The notes under the pieces are model-generated. The model searched no databases and was not told the DNA's origin. It saw only the letters and a list, made by a program, of their open reading frames with translations. A program made the position numbers and the translations under genes. This document shows, in pieces, positions 24,411-33,779 of a stretch of 64,000 nt of DNA (positions within the stretch are counted from its first letter, which is position 1; every line of letters begins with the position of its first letter). This DNA comes from CAZUXY01 sp964624235 (GTDB lineage: Bacteria; Spirochaetota; UBA4802; UBA5368): contig CAZUXY010000022.1 in NCBI GenBank assembly GCA_964624235.1, positions 4,474 through 68,473 of the forward strand. Reading direction: 5' to 3'.

Positions 24411-25613
24411 ATGAAAAGAGCGCGGTTTAAAAAAATTCGCATATGTGTGCTTATACTGTTGCTCTTTGCATATTGCAAAGGAATGCCGCTTTATGCCGCG
24501 GGTTCTATAGGCACGTCGGGCGCGGATTTCCTTGAGATAGGAGTGGGCAGCCGTCCGCTTGGGATGGGCGAGGCATTCACCGCGGCCACCGACGACGTGA
24601 ACTCCATTTATTACAATCCCGCGGGCCTCGGCACCATGAAATACCCGGTGCTGCAGATCATGCACCAGGAACTTATCCTGGACTCAAGGTTCGAGAACAT
24701 CTCGGCGAGTTTCCCGTTGTTTAACGGATTCATGGGCATATCCAATTCCGTATTCTGGGTGCCTCCCTTCGACAAGATAGATATCGACGGCAACAAAACC
24801 GGACAGGTGCAGTTCTACAACATGAGCCTGGTTACGGCCTACGGTCAGTCGCTGGGTTTCATGGAAATAGGCGCCTCGGTTAAATACATCTACCAGAGAA
24901 TAGATACTCTCAGCCTGCATTCAGCCGCGGTGGATTTCGGTATACTGAAAAGGCTTTATATGTATTCGCCGTTCGAGGCGCCGGTAAGAAACCTGGTGCT
25001 GGGACTCTCGGTGCAGAATATCGGCACCAAAGCCAAGGACGATCCGCTCCCCAGAATGATGAGGGCGGGCGTCTCGTATTACCTTACCAAGTGGTTCGGA
25101 CTCAACGTGGACCTTATGCAGTACTTCATAGACCCCTCCGACCTCTATGATTTTACTTACGGGTTCAATGAGAGCTTCAGGATGAACCTCGGGTTCGAAG
25201 TTACCTATCAGAACCTGATCGCTTTCCGCGGCGGATACCGGTTCAATGACGCCGGCAAGTACTCTCTCGGCATGGGCTTCAATTACGCAATAAAAAACCT
25301 TGGGTTTTCCATCGATACATCGTATACCGATTCGGGCATTTTCGGGCCGGTATACTCTTTCGGAGTGACCTTCAAGCTGATACCCAAGGTCATTACCGTG
25401 GATGACCAGCTCAAGGCCGAGGTGCACTACCAGCGGGCCATCAAGTATTATATCGCCAATGATATCGACGCCGCCATCGACGAATTCAAGAAATGCAGGG
25501 ACTACAATCCTTACCATAAAAACGTTAAAAAGAAGATTAAAGACCTGGAATACCTGAGGGAGTTGCAGCGCAAGAATGAAGAGCTCGACAAGATCGAATC
25601 GGAAAAGAAATGA
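24411..25613 (+). CDS. PorV/PorQ-like outer membrane protein (UPF0164) with TPR tail
   Basis: About 400 residues. A signal peptide (MKRARFKKIRICVLILLLFAYC...LYAAG) leads into the family signature: GADFLEIGVGSRPLGMGEAF, TDDVNSIYYNPAGLG. Alternating aromatic strands of an outer-membrane barrel follow. The last 70 residues (HYQRAIKYYIANDIDAAIDEFKKC) form a TPR-like helical pair, probably in the periplasm. UPF0164/PorV-type proteins are common in spirochaetes. ATG 24411 is chosen as it begins the signal peptide; an upstream TTG would place charged residues before it. The end overlaps the rph start. Confidence 0.8.
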   Translation: MKRARFKKIRICVLILLLFAYCKGMPLYAAGSIGTSGADFLEIGVGSRPLGMGEAFTAATDDVNSIYYNPAGLGTMKYPVLQIMHQELILDSRFENISASFPLFNGFMGISNSVFWVPPFDKIDIDGNKTGQVQFYNMSLVTAYGQSLGFMEIGASVKYIYQRIDTLSLHSAAVDFGILKRLYMYSPFEAPVRNLVLGLSVQNIGTKAKDDPLPRMMRAGVSYYLTKWFGLNVDLMQYFIDPSDLYDFTYGFNESFRMNLGFEVTYQNLIAFRGGYRFNDAGKYSLGMGFNYAIKNLGFSIDTSYTDSGIFGPVYSFGVTFKLIPKVITVDDQLKAEVHYQRAIKYYIANDIDAAIDEFKKCRDYNPYHKNVKKKIKDLEYLRELQRKNEELDKIESEKK

Positions 25614-26292
25614 AATACGTCCACTAACGGTTGTAAATAATTTTTGTCCCACCGTCGACGGATCGGTCCTTTTCCAGATGGGTGATACGATGGTGATATG
25701 CGCGGCGACCGTTTCTACGGACGTGCCCCAGCACGCAAGAGACAGGGGCAGGGGATGGATCACCGCTGAATACACCATGCTTCCTTATTCCACAAACCCG
25801 CGCACACCGCGGCGCAACGACCGTCCAGACGGCAGAAGCGTCGAGATCCAGCGCTTGATCGGCAGGGCCATTCGCGGCGTCGTGGACCTGAAATCTCTTG
25901 AGGGATACCTCATCGCGCTGGATTGCGACGTGCTCCGTGCCGACGGAGGTACCCGAACAGCTTCGATCAACGGCGCTTTTATCGCCGCCAAGCTCGCGGT
26001 CGCGGGAATGGTCAGGGACGGGAAGATCGGTAAAGATCCCTTTATTTCATCCGTTGCGGCGGTATCGGTGGGTCTGGTGGACGGGGAAGTGCTTCTGGAC
26101 CTGGATTATGCCGAGGATTCGAGGGCTATGGTCGACATGAACGTGGTGATGGACGATTCGCACCGTCTGGTTGAATTGCAGGGGACGGGGGAGGGCAGTC
26201 CTTTTCCGATGGAACTTCATGATGAAATGATCAAATATGCAGCTTCGGGGATTGCACGCATCTTCGACTGTTATAAAAACTATATTTCTTGA
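25576..26292 (+). CDS. rph: Ribonuclease PH
   Basis: 238 residues, the usual length. Phosphorolytic 3'-exoribonuclease that trims tRNA precursors. Signatures: RNEIRPLTV, GWITAEYTMLPYST, SVEIQRLIGRAIRGVVDL, LDCDVLRADGGTRTASI and LDLDYAEDSRAMVDMNVVM with the metal-binding Asp residues. The ATG at 25576 lies within the end of the PorV-like gene (38-base overlap), and the first 12 residues replace the more common RxDGR start, so the exact N-terminus is uncertain; no other good start is visible in frame. Housekeeping gene. Confidence 0.93.
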   Translation: MKSSTRSNRKRNEIRPLTVVNNFCPTVDGSVLFQMGDTMVICAATVSTDVPQHARDRGRGWITAEYTMLPYSTNPRTPRRNDRPDGRSVEIQRLIGRAIRGVVDLKSLEGYLIALDCDVLRADGGTRTASINGAFIAAKLAVAGMVRDGKIGKDPFISSVAAVSVGLVDGEVLLDLDYAEDSRAMVDMNVVMDDSHRLVELQGTGEGSPFPMELHDEMIKYAASGIARIFDCYKNYIS

Positions 26293-26384
26293 CCTCGTTG
26301 TTCATCCGCTTTAAAATCATTGTGTAAAATGTTTCCGATAACCGAAGGCGAAAGTATATAAAAACAGGTGAACAGGAGGTATAT

Positions 26385-27539
26385 ATGGCACTGGACTTTG
26401 ATCCCATGTATGAATACATGGACGACAGTGATTCGGATTCATCATCCGATGACGGGATGAGTGAAACCACGGTGACCGAACAGGGGGCGCTGAGCAAGAT
26501 AGGTTCTTCTTTTACGGGAATGCTCACGGGCCTCGCGTGTTTTCTGCTCGCATGGCCTGTACTGTACTGCGGTGCGTCGAGGATCCACTGGGACAAGGTA
26601 TTCAAGAGCGCGGTCCCGGTCGAGCAGGCAAAAAGCGGCAAAGCAGTCTATATTACCGGAACACCGGTGGCGTATGAAATCGGCGATGAACCGACCCTTG
26701 CCAAAGGAAAATATCTGAAGATCAGCAAATCGGTGGAAGCCTATGCGTATGTGGAAGACAAGAAGAGCGAAACGAAAGAGCGCAAAGAGGGGACTAAAAC
26801 CATAAAGGAAACCAAGACGACCTATTCCTACAGCATGAACTGGACGTCTTCCCCGAAATCCATAGGCAGCTTCAACCAGAAGTTCTGGAACAGGTACCAG
26901 CGTGATCACCGCGTACCCAAAAATATTGAAAATCCCGTAATCACCGACGCGGAGAAAAAGCCCGGTGTGGTATATGCCCCGGCGAAAATAGGAGAATATG
27001 ATATCGATATCCGCGACGTGGAGTTTTACGGCGGCTCAAAAGAGCTGGACAAGGTGTATATCAAAGGCAAAGAAGGGGCGCCGAAAATAGGTGACAAGAG
27101 GATTTCTTACAGCGTATATCCGTCGGACATCGAGTATACCTTTGCCGGCAGCATAAGCGGGAAGAAATTCACAAAATATTATTACAAAGAAGATGAAGCG
27201 AAACTGGTGGGAGGTCCCGGCACGTTCCAGGCGCTTATAGCATCATTGAAACAGTCCGAGCGTATCAAGGGTGTGCTCTGGTTCCTTGGGGGATTCGTTC
27301 TTATGGCGGCGGGTTTGAACATGCTGGTAGGTCCCATTACGACGCTGCTGGAGTTCATCCCGGTCATCGGGAGTATGGGGTCTGGTATTATACGGTTTGT
27401 TCTGGGTCTGGTCGCCCTGATCCTTTCGGCGATCTTCTGGTGGGTGGTCAAGCTCTGGTGGCTCATCCTGCTGGTAATTCTTTTGATTGTTGGATTTCTC
27501 TATTACCGCAAGAAATCAGCAAAACCAGCTGCGGCCTAG
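26385..27539 (+). CDS. TMEM43-like membrane protein
   Basis: 384 residues; ATG follows AGGAGG. An acidic N-terminus (SDSDSSSDDG) is followed by a membrane helix (about 45-65), then a long soluble domain with YSYSMNWTSSPKSIGSFNQKF and paired predicted strands, and three to four C-terminal membrane helices (from about 300) with Trp-rich WWVVKLWWLILL. This matches the TMEM43 family (PF07787) of membrane proteins of unclear bacterial function, perhaps in envelope organisation. It stands alone, closed by a strong terminator. Confidence 0.75.
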   Translation: MALDFDPMYEYMDDSDSDSSSDDGMSETTVTEQGALSKIGSSFTGMLTGLACFLLAWPVLYCGASRIHWDKVFKSAVPVEQAKSGKAVYITGTPVAYEIGDEPTLAKGKYLKISKSVEAYAYVEDKKSETKERKEGTKTIKETKTTYSYSMNWTSSPKSIGSFNQKFWNRYQRDHRVPKNIENPVITDAEKKPGVVYAPAKIGEYDIDIRDVEFYGGSKELDKVYIKGKEGAPKIGDKRISYSVYPSDIEYTFAGSISGKKFTKYYYKEDEAKLVGGPGTFQALIASLKQSERIKGVLWFLGGFVLMAAGLNMLVGPITTLLEFIPVIGSMGSGIIRFVLGLVALILSAIFWWVVKLWWLILLVILLIVGFLYYRKKSAKPAAA

Positions 27540-27546
27540 TCATAAC

Positions 27547-27593
27547 ATGCGGTCTTTCCTTATCTATAATAGAGAGGGAAAGACCGCATTTTT
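27547..27593 (+). terminator. Rho-independent terminator after TMEM43-like gene
   Basis: ATGCGGTCTTTCC (27547-27559) and GGAAAGACCGCAT (27577-27589) form a perfect 13-base stem with a 17-base loop, and the 3' arm runs into TTTTT. Confidence 0.9.
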
Positions 27594-27700
27594 GAAATAA
27601 CCCGCATATTCGGCCGTACCTTCCTTTCTTTAGTAAAATCCTGCCCATAATATCCCGATAACTAAATAAAGCACCTGCTTGAAAATATTTTCAGGAACGC

Positions 27701-28441
27701 ATGCAAATGAAAAAGCTCGCATATCCTATGATCTTATTCCTGGGTTTCGTTGACGCCGCCCTGGGCCAGCATTACATTAGAAACACGACGGTAATCGACA
27801 CACCGACGGCCTATACGCTGGGAAAGGGTACTTATCAGGTTTCATTTCTCGGCTATGATAACGGCGGTGTTGAGTTGAAAACGCTTCTGGGATTACACGG
27901 CAACCTCTTCCTGGGAGTTTCTCTTGATATTCAGAATGCAATAGGAAAGGATAAGCCGGAGCCTAATGTTCCTGGAGTGATCGCTAAAATCAAATTCACC
28001 GATGGATGGGAAACTTTTCCAATATCTCTGGCTATTGGATACGATTCATTTTATATAGGGCAGGAGGGTAAAACCTACAATCCCGACAACAAGCTAAACC
28101 GGATGATATACGGACCGTATTTCGTGATCACCAAGCCGGTCTACGTGTTCAACGATGAGCAGCATTTCCATTTTGGCGTCCGTCTACCCACACAGCCGGA
28201 CTATGTTCCTGAGGACACCTCGTATTTCCTTTCACTGGACATACCGCTGGGGGAGTATTTCATTTTCAAGACTGAAACCGAGCGTATCTATTATGATTTT
28301 TCACGTTCAGGCGACTGGATGCTCAATTTAGGTTTACGATATACGTATATGGGGCGCCTGGGAGTCGAATTTGATTTTCTGCTTCAGCCGAATGAAAGGG
28401 CGAACAGGATAATAAGGATAGAATATAATGACGTATTTTAA
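27701..28441 (+). CDS. Secreted beta-barrel-like protein, unknown function
   Basis: 246 residues; ATG behind CAGGAACGC, with an in-frame ATG two codons later. A signal peptide (MKKLAYPMILFLGFVDAALG) is followed by many alternating strands ending in aromatic residues (FETERIYYDF, LGLRYTYMGRLGVEF), which suggests a small outer-membrane barrel. No named family recognised. It overlaps the following DUF192 gene by 14 bases and so heads a run of tightly packed genes through hflX and beyond. Confidence 0.65.
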   Translation: MQMKKLAYPMILFLGFVDAALGQHYIRNTTVIDTPTAYTLGKGTYQVSFLGYDNGGVELKTLLGLHGNLFLGVSLDIQNAIGKDKPEPNVPGVIAKIKFTDGWETFPISLAIGYDSFYIGQEGKTYNPDNKLNRMIYGPYFVITKPVYVFNDEQHFHFGVRLPTQPDYVPEDTSYFLSLDIPLGEYFIFKTETERIYYDFSRSGDWMLNLGLRYTYMGRLGVEFDFLLQPNERANRIIRIEYNDVF

Positions 28442-28877
28442 ACTGGGCTTCATCGTATTGCTGCTGATGACAGCGGCGCAGGCCCAATCCCTCGAAAGAT
28501 GCACCCTGCACTTTAAAAATTCAGAACACAGAAATGTGTCACTTACGGTTGAAATCGCGCGGACCGAGATACAGCGGAATGAAGGCCTGATGTACCGAAA
28601 AACCCTTGAAAAAAACAGCGGGATGCTGTTTGTGTTTGAAAGTGAAAGGATAATGAATTTCTGGATGAAGAATACTTATATACCGCTCAGTATCGCCTAC
28701 ATCGACCGTTACGGGATCATACGTGAAATACACCATATGAAACCCTTGGACACCTCGCTTACCTATATGTCGCGAAACAGGGCACTCTACGCTGTTGAAG
28801 TTAACCAGGGATGGTTCGAACGAAACAAAATAACTCCAGGCTGTAAAATCGAGTTACATGGATGCCTCGGTAAATAG
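28428..28877 (+). CDS. DUF192 (UPF0127) exported protein
   Basis: 149 residues. A cleavable signal peptide (MTYFKLGFIVLLLMTAAQA) precedes a DUF192 domain with the signature RNEGLMYRKTL, MLFVFESERIMNFWMKNT and PLSIAYID. Members are small periplasmic or secreted proteins of unknown function; the fold is known but no activity is settled. It overlaps the barrel-like gene before it (14 bases) and hflX after it (20 bases), so the three are translationally coupled. Confidence 0.85.
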   Translation: MTYFKLGFIVLLLMTAAQAQSLERCTLHFKNSEHRNVSLTVEIARTEIQRNEGLMYRKTLEKNSGMLFVFESERIMNFWMKNTYIPLSIAYIDRYGIIREIHHMKPLDTSLTYMSRNRALYAVEVNQGWFERNKITPGCKIELHGCLGK

Positions 28878-30033
28878 AATTCCCTCCTCGAAAGACGAAC
28901 GCGCGCTGTTGATCGCCCTGAACCTGGGCGCAAGACACATTGAGGATGTAGAGCATTCTCTTGATGAACTGCACATGCTGGTTTCCACCGCGGGCGGTAT
29001 CGTCGTCGACAAAATCATAATGCGCCGTGAAACCCTGGACGCTTCACACATTATTGGAAAAGGGCAGGTAGATCATGTACGCGGAATGATCAAAGAAAAG
29101 GACATACGCCTGATGGTATTCAATCTGAATTCCATACGGCCTGCACAGGTCAGAAACCTTGAGGAATTGCTGAAATGCCGTGTGGTGGGGAGAAGTGAGG
29201 TTATACTAGACATCTTCGCGCGCAGGGCCAGAAGCGCAGAAGCGAAGATACAGGTGGAACTGGCACAGCTCAATTATATCCTCCCCCGGCTCAAGGGTCT
29301 GGGCGGCGTTTTATCGCGTCTGGGTGGCGGAATAGGGACCAGGGGTCCAGGTGAAAAAATGCTCGAAACCGACCGCCGTCATATACTGAAACGAATATCA
29401 AAGCTGAACCATAAGCTCGTAAAGATCGCACGCCACAGGTCCCTTATCAGAAAGTCCAGGGAAGGACAGGTGCGGTGCGCGGTGGTGGGATATACCAACG
29501 CCGGGAAATCCACGCTAATAAACGTGCTCGCCAGAGACGATCTTTTCGTGGAAGACCGTCTTTTCGCGACCCTGGACGCCTATACCAGGATGGTATACCT
29601 TGATGAAACAAAAAAAGTTTTGCTCACCGACACAGTGGGTTTCATCAGCGATCTTCCCGCTCATCTCATTGAATCGTTCAAATCCACACTTGAAGAAATA
29701 GTCAACGCACATTTACTGGTGCATATCGTGGACGCAACCTCACGAAATATTGATGGTGCCGTTAACACGGTAAATGTTGAACTTCAACAACTGGGCTGCA
29801 ACGGAAAGGAAACCATCGTGTTTCTGAACAAGTGCGACCTGCTGAATCCGGAATCGGCCCAGTTCGAGAGGCTGGGGTACAGATACCCTGAAGCCATTAT
29901 CGGTTCAGCGGTTACGGGTGCCGGCATTGATGCGCTGAAGCAAAGGTTATCGGCGTTTTGTGAAACGGTAACCATGAATGGTTATCAAGATTATCCCGGA
30001 AATTTCCGAAATAATATACATGGTGGGATTTAA
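28858..30033 (+). CDS. hflX: GTPase HflX
   Basis: 391 residues. The N-terminal HflX domain (LNSIRPAQVRNLEELL, then AKIQVELAQLNYILPRLKGL and GGIGTRGPGEK) is followed by the G domain with G1 GYTNAGKST (about 212), G3 DTVGF and G4 NKCD. HflX binds 50S and 70S ribosomes and rescues stalled ones, notably under heat stress. Full length. The ATG lies in the end of the DUF192 gene, and the end overlaps the M23 peptidase gene, so expression is linked to envelope genes. Confidence 0.93.
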   Translation: MDASVNRIPSSKDERALLIALNLGARHIEDVEHSLDELHMLVSTAGGIVVDKIIMRRETLDASHIIGKGQVDHVRGMIKEKDIRLMVFNLNSIRPAQVRNLEELLKCRVVGRSEVILDIFARRARSAEAKIQVELAQLNYILPRLKGLGGVLSRLGGGIGTRGPGEKMLETDRRHILKRISKLNHKLVKIARHRSLIRKSREGQVRCAVVGYTNAGKSTLINVLARDDLFVEDRLFATLDAYTRMVYLDETKKVLLTDTVGFISDLPAHLIESFKSTLEEIVNAHLLVHIVDATSRNIDGAVNTVNVELQQLGCNGKETIVFLNKCDLLNPESAQFERLGYRYPEAIIGSAVTGAGIDALKQRLSAFCETVTMNGYQDYPGNFRNNIHGGI

Positions 30034-31147
30034 ATCCGGAATACCCGCAACGGTATTGTTTTTAACGGTTTTGTCAGTATTCCTGAATTACAATTCATCG
30101 GGTGCCGTCGGCCGTATGGTTGAGGGTAAAGCTGTAGACTCCATCATAAATCTGGAAAACGCTATTATCGTTCACGGTCTTCATAGTGAAATAAGTGAAC
30201 ACGATGAGATTTCGAAGAAAGGCGGCATTATAGTAGACAATGATTTCGGCAACGGACTTGCCACTCCCCGGGGGAAGAAGAACGGTATAGTTAAAAGGAA
30301 TGACACCTCATACAGAAACGCGGACGTCGATTTGCACAACCCCACGGCAAAGGAATACCTGAAAAATCTCAGAAAAAAGGATATCCGCTGGCAGGTAATG
30401 AAATACCGGATACGAAGGGGCGATAATTTGTGGGACCTGGCCAGGAGTTTCAACAGTGAATCCGAACATATAATAGGGATTAATGCTATTGATAATCCTG
30501 ACCGGCTTGATGCGGGAAAAACAATAATAATACCTCATCGTAAGGGAACCAGCTACACGGTTAAAAAGGGAGATACGCTGAGTGCCATAGCAAAGGAACA
30601 TGGTACCACTGTTTCTTCCCTGAAAAGCTTCAACACACTACGTAATGCGGAAAGCATTATGCCGGGTAAAACTCTTTTCATCGCTTATAATGGTAAAAAT
30701 AATAGAATCAAAAAAGAAGCATACATCGCCAAAAACGAACCAACCACAAAACCGGATAAGGAAAAAAGGTTCCAGTGGCCCTTACGGGGAAGAATTACTT
30801 CGAGCTTCGGGAACCGTATCGATCCGTTTTCAAAAAAGAGATCATTTCACTGCGGTATAGATATAAGCGCTGAACCGGGAACACCCGTCAGAGCATCCGC
30901 GGCAGGTAAGGTGATATTCAGCGGCTGGAAGGATGGATATGGAAATATGCTGGTGCTGAGACATGACGGAGGTTATATTACAGTTTACGCCCACAATAAA
31001 AAGAACACGGCCGAGGTTGACACAATAGTTGGAAAAAATGAAATTATCGCGTATTCCGGCATGACGGGAGCGGTTACAGGGGCACACCTGCATTTTGAGA
31101 TCAGGAAATACCTCACACCGCTGAATCCATTGAGGTTTATCAAGTGA
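30020..31147 (+). CDS. LysM-LysM-M23 cell-wall endopeptidase
   Basis: About 375 residues from ATG 30020 (MVGFKSGIPATVLFL); the open frame extends upstream, but this start gives a proper signal or anchor helix. Two LysM peptidoglycan-binding domains (about 121-165 YRIRRGDNLWDLARSF and 170-215 YTVKKGDTLSAIAKEHG) precede an M23 domain with zinc ligands in FHCGIDI and the HLHFE box near the end. These enzymes cut peptide cross-links of peptidoglycan or act as non-catalytic activators; here all ligands are present. It overlaps hflX by 14 bases and the next gene by one base. Confidence 0.9.
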   Translation: MVGFKSGIPATVLFLTVLSVFLNYNSSGAVGRMVEGKAVDSIINLENAIIVHGLHSEISEHDEISKKGGIIVDNDFGNGLATPRGKKNGIVKRNDTSYRNADVDLHNPTAKEYLKNLRKKDIRWQVMKYRIRRGDNLWDLARSFNSESEHIIGINAIDNPDRLDAGKTIIIPHRKGTSYTVKKGDTLSAIAKEHGTTVSSLKSFNTLRNAESIMPGKTLFIAYNGKNNRIKKEAYIAKNEPTTKPDKEKRFQWPLRGRITSSFGNRIDPFSKKRSFHCGIDISAEPGTPVRASAAGKVIFSGWKDGYGNMLVLRHDGGYITVYAHNKKNTAEVDTIVGKNEIIAYSGMTGAVTGAHLHFEIRKYLTPLNPLRFIK

Positions 31148-32208
31148 TGAAAAAAACACTTTTAATACTTATTGTTTCGTTATTGCTGACAGCTTACTCT
31201 TCTTCTGAAGGAGCTGCGCTGAGAAACGGTAATGTTAAGGATTACACCATCACTGTTTTTTATCATCAGGAAGATACGGAAGGATGGAAGTCGGTATTAA
31301 AAGGAAAAATAATATCAATCGGCACAAAAGATGAATATGATAAAAATGATATATCAGCATCTTCCCGCGACCGTACTAAAACTACAATCAGGTTATACAA
31401 CGCCGAAGGTATAAAAAAAGAAGATATGCTGTTTATCATTAACTCAAAGAACATGATTGTGGCAAAAGTCCAGGTGATAAAAGTTTTTGAAAGCGTTTCA
31501 TTCGGTCCGTTGGTGGTTGGTTACGGTAACCTCAGGCTTGCAAAACAGGGCGATCGTGTGGTAATGAAGATTGAGGATGCATATTCAAAATACGCCTATA
31601 TATACCGTGCCCGTGGTGATTATTACCGTGAAACAGGCGACACCGCGGAGTCGATAAACAATTACAAAAAGTCCATTGAGATGGACAAGGGCAACCCTGA
31701 AGCGCATTTCGAACTGGGAAAAATTTATTTAAATGAGGGCTTATACCAGTTTGCGTTCAGGGAATTCAATATCGCTTATAAAAATATTGGACGACTGTAT
31801 GACCGCGAGGATAAATTCCAGCTGTTGAAATACATGACCGAAACAAGGTTCAAACAGGCATATAATACCGATATTAAAGAGGATCTGAAAAACAAATATA
31901 TTACGGAAGGAATATCATATTCCAGGGAAGCTCTTTCATTAAATCCCGATTCCGAAGATATACATTACTATCTTGGAGTATTCTACTACAAAAACAGCAA
32001 TCCATCTGACGTGGACTCGAAAAATCATCTTATGAAAGCAATTGAAAAAGATCCTGAAAATATTAATGCATTCATACTCCTTGCGGAATTATACTACCGG
32101 CATAAGAACATGCTTAAATCCAGACAATATGCAGAAAGCGCTCTTAAAATAGACCCATCAAACGAAAGGGCAAAATTTATCCGCTCATTGACCGAGAAAC
32201 AGGAATAA
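31147..32208 (+). CDS. TPR-repeat secreted protein
   Basis: 353 residues. A signal peptide (MKKTLLILIVSLLLTAYS) precedes a beta-rich N-terminal domain (about 30-130), then at least three to four TPR units (YIYRARGDYYRETGDTAESI, AHFELGKIYLNEG, INAFILLAELYYRHKNM). TPRs mediate protein binding, here probably in the periplasm. The start ATG overlaps the M23 gene stop (TGATG), so it may assist that peptidase; a GTG one codon earlier is possible. Function otherwise unknown. Confidence 0.78.
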   Translation: MKKTLLILIVSLLLTAYSSSEGAALRNGNVKDYTITVFYHQEDTEGWKSVLKGKIISIGTKDEYDKNDISASSRDRTKTTIRLYNAEGIKKEDMLFIINSKNMIVAKVQVIKVFESVSFGPLVVGYGNLRLAKQGDRVVMKIEDAYSKYAYIYRARGDYYRETGDTAESINNYKKSIEMDKGNPEAHFELGKIYLNEGLYQFAFREFNIAYKNIGRLYDREDKFQLLKYMTETRFKQAYNTDIKEDLKNKYITEGISYSREALSLNPDSEDIHYYLGVFYYKNSNPSDVDSKNHLMKAIEKDPENINAFILLAELYYRHKNMLKSRQYAESALKIDPSNERAKFIRSLTEKQE

Positions 32209-32295
32209 GAAGTATAAAAGATATTATAGGTGTTTTTTTATCTTACTTCCGATAACATATGTTATGTCGCATAGGAAAATTTCTTATACATATTA

Positions 32296-33300
32296 ATGAA
32301 ATACAATTATTCAAAAAGCGTATTATTCTCTCTCCTCTCTTTTGCAATCATATTCCTCTTTATAAATTATTGTTCTGAACATACTTCGTTATTGGTGCAT
32401 GGTGATGGTGCATTAAAGAAATGGGCGTATTGCTTACCGGGTACGTTGAATCGCAACGGTACTTCATATCTGCGCGTTTTACCATCTCAATACGATGTGA
32501 TTGCGATAACCGGTTTTACAATTAATGCTGATGCAGCAATAAGAAAGACTGACAGTTTAAAAAGTACCGTAACGTCTACAGTTCCAGGGGGAACAGTAAT
32601 TTGCTACGTGTTCACCTTTAACTCGCTACGGTCTGCTTTAAAAATACTTTCATCGGCGCAATTGACTTATCGGGCAGCTTCAAACCTGTCGAAATTTGCG
32701 CGTTTACATCTACTAACACATATCCATCTGGACATCGAATATCTTCCTCCATCCATGTCTGACAATCTGGGACGTTTTCTATTGTCGATAAAGAAACAAT
32801 TACGTAATGATAATACCGGGTGCCGTCTATCTATGGCGGTATTTCCTCATATAGATTTTCCAACCCGATGGTCGGGTTTTCATAACCTTGATGTAATCAG
32901 CAGGTACTGCGACGAGGCGGTAATCATGTGTTATGATTATCATCGCAAGGATACTTTACCGGGTCCTGTTACGGATTTAAATTGGACTGTCAGGAATATA
33001 GAACACATGCTGAAATATTTCAGTCCTGACCGTGTCTGGCTTGGCATACCTGCGTACGGGTATTCATGGAGCAATGACGGGAAATCCACTGTAATATCGG
33101 CAAGATACGCCGTAAAACTCTACGATAAGGGGCTGTGTCGCAGGGACGTTTCAGGCAATTCCGTGTGCGACTATACAGTTAAAGGAAAAAAGTATATCGC
33201 TTATGTGTCAGATCGAAAAACAAGGGATATGCTTGCGGACATCGCACGCCGTTATCGTCTTAAAGGAACCGCCCTCTGGAGGCTGGGTTTTGAGGAATGA
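32296..33300 (+). CDS. Glycoside hydrolase family 18-like protein
   Basis: 334 residues with an N-terminal membrane or signal helix (SVLFSLLSFAIIFLFINY). The catalytic-type strand is HIHLDIEYLPP (about 140-150), where the Asp and Glu match the DxE end of the GH18 motif; MCYDYH and the closing GTALWRLGFEE are also typical of GH18 barrels such as spore-wall or chitinase-like enzymes. Likely acts on amino-sugar polymers outside the inner membrane. The full DxxDxDxE motif is not kept in its first half, so activity is uncertain. Confidence 0.72.
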   Translation: MKYNYSKSVLFSLLSFAIIFLFINYCSEHTSLLVHGDGALKKWAYCLPGTLNRNGTSYLRVLPSQYDVIAITGFTINADAAIRKTDSLKSTVTSTVPGGTVICYVFTFNSLRSALKILSSAQLTYRAASNLSKFARLHLLTHIHLDIEYLPPSMSDNLGRFLLSIKKQLRNDNTGCRLSMAVFPHIDFPTRWSGFHNLDVISRYCDEAVIMCYDYHRKDTLPGPVTDLNWTVRNIEHMLKYFSPDRVWLGIPAYGYSWSNDGKSTVISARYAVKLYDKGLCRRDVSGNSVCDYTVKGKKYIAYVSDRKTRDMLADIARRYRLKGTALWRLGFEE

Positions 33301-33308
33301 AGCAACTC

Positions 33309-33752
33309 TCATGCTTTAAAGGATCTCTTGGTTTCCTGGAGACCGGCGGTTTCGTTTCGCAATTCTATAATCTTTTTAATAATCTCACTTTCTCGCCTCT
33401 TTACCTTTTCATCTTCGAATCCTCTGGTAAGACGGATCTTGACTGTGATATCCCTGCAGTCACCGGCTAGCGATGTACCGTTAAGATTTTCGGAATAAAG
33501 GTTAACCACCACGTCTTCTACTGATTCAATATCATCGTAACCGCTGGTTTTTCCTATCTGGGAATATCTGTGAACGTGGTTTTTGTCGATGCCTAGTGTT
33601 TCAACGAACAATTTTTGTAATATATTGTTGGTCTGTTCGTGTTTCTCTGCGTTGTAAAGATACTTACCCCGTTCTGCTTCAAGTTCTTTCAGTAGATCTC
33701 TTTCATGAAATTTCAGTTCGGCGATCTTCAGTTCGATTTCTTTAATATTCAT
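33309..33752 (-). CDS. Coiled-coil hypothetical protein, 147 aa
   Basis: The N-terminal 50 residues and the last 40 are charged heptad-like helices (IKEIELKIAELKFHERDLLKELEAE reads as a coiled coil). The middle has a short strand-rich part (DCRDITVKIRLTRGF). No signal peptide and no known domain. It is probably cytoplasmic and oligomeric. It ends 27 bases before the phosphofructokinase stop side and may share its transcript, being downstream on the minus strand. Confidence 0.65.
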   Translation of the reverse strand: MNIKEIELKIAELKFHERDLLKELEAERGKYLYNAEKHEQTNNILQKLFVETLGIDKNHVHRYSQIGKTSGYDDIESVEDVVVNLYSENLNGTSLAGDCRDITVKIRLTRGFEDEKVKRRESEIIKKIIELRNETAGLQETKRSFKA

Positions 33753-33779
33753 TAACAGTTCAATATCGAAGAGTTGTTT

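Noticed and set aside
25131..25778. Minus-strand frame opposite the PorV-like gene and rph
   Set aside because: Spans two well-supported plus-strand genes and has no motif of its own.
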